From Clostridium sp. UBA4108 (GTDB lineage: Bacteria > Bacillota > Clostridia > Clostridiales > Clostridiaceae): a stretch of DNA of 64,000 nt. The translations under genes were made by a program, and so were the position numbers. Under the pieces are notes generated by a model that was given only the letters and a program-made list of their open reading frames with translations, had not been told where the DNA came from and ran no database searches. Location of the stretch: positions 32,559 to 96,558 of the forward strand of contig DFXM01000022.1 in the NCBI GenBank assembly GCA_002381695.1, written 5' to 3'. This document shows, in pieces, positions 63,781 through 64,000 of this stretch (positions are counted from its first letter, which is position 1; every line of letters begins with the position of its first letter).

Positions 63781-64000
63781 TTATCTAAATAAAATTTCAA
63801 TTAAATCTTCAATGGTATCATCACTAACTCTGTAAGTTATTTCAAGCCCATTTCTCTCCCAATCTATAATTCCACAAGATTTTAATTTTGATATATGTTG
63901 GGATATAGTAGATTGAGGCATATTCAAGCATTGCTGCATATTAGTAACATTACTGCCACCACTTTGAATTAATCCTTTTACAATGCAAAGCCTTACTGGA
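63781..64000 (-). CDS. ArsR-family transcriptional regulator, 5' end outside the window
   Basis: The last 72 codons of a winged-helix regulator. The recognition region is NMPQSTISQHISKLKSCGII, followed by the wing NGLEITYRVSDDT. Cysteines occur in RLCIVKG, QQCLNM and KSCGII, so a thiol or persulfide sensor is possible. It precedes the CoA-disulfide reductase/rhodanese gene and probably controls it. The start codon and N-terminus lie beyond position 64000. Confidence 0.85.
   Translation of the reverse strand, partial: PVRLCIVKGLIQSGGSNVTNMQQCLNMPQSTISQHISKLKSCGIIDWERNGLEITYRVSDDTIEDLIEILFR

Overview
The window is very AT-rich DNA with strong AGGAGG-type ribosome binding sites, TTGACA/TATAAT promoters, T-box RNA, many TTG/GTG starts and clostridial protein families. 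It looks like chromosome of a Clostridium sensu stricto or close relative. No rRNA, tRNA, CRISPR array, prophage or intact insertion sequence was seen.

Layout. 0.2-5.3 kb is a Fur-boxed iron/siderophore ABC uptake operon with an MFS gene. 5.4-8.5 kb holds two oxygen/peroxide-type enzymes unusual for an anaerobe: a multicopper oxidase and a CYP152 peroxygenase P450 between palindromic repeats. 8.8-14.9 kb has an acetyltransferase, a 54-aa zinc ribbon and argS-argG-argH behind a tandem T-box leader. 15.1-17.3 kb is an ECF sigma operon and a YbjQ gene with a 46-aa membrane mini-protein. 17.7-24.3 kb is a chaperone cluster (TPR, HscC-type Hsp70, J-domain/TPR giant). 24.6-29.7 kb has a VanR/VanS-like two-component system, a CPBP protease and a VanZ-like protein. 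29.85-33.4 kb is an ABC-2 export operon ending in its probable ArsR regulator, with a promoter and a dyad operator. 33.6-43.7 kb carries accessory genes: a beta-propeller, a beta-lactamase-like hydrolase, GNAT, a methyltransferase, a duplicated ThrE-type exporter with one broken partner, MBL, DUF2156 and DUF4931.

The most interesting region is 43.9-56.7 kb. It encodes a lipoprotein with two FMN-attachment domains (PplA-like), an NADH dehydrogenase with a C-terminal membrane domain (Ndh2-like), a polyprenyl diphosphate synthase, UbiD, UbiA and UbiX, an aromatic/NitT-type ABC importer (the substrate-binding lipoprotein is encoded separately), a second FMN-binding protein and a CitA/DcuS-type two-component system. 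Together these look like a flavin-based extracellular electron transfer locus with its own prenylated-quinone pathway. No head-group synthesis genes are present here, so I infer that an aromatic precursor may be imported. A 9-bp box, ATGAACAAA, repeats in front of the PplA-like gene and in the divergent promoters of the binding protein and ndh2, suggesting one regulon.

The last part, 56.9-64 kb, has a two-domain glycosyltransferase, an MFS exporter behind a possible leader peptide, a holin-like protein with an unknown tail, a four-module CoA-disulfide reductase/rhodanese/TusA/DsrE protein and the end of an ArsR regulator. Several families of short dispersed repeats and palindromes lie between genes, and one adjoins the broken exporter gene.
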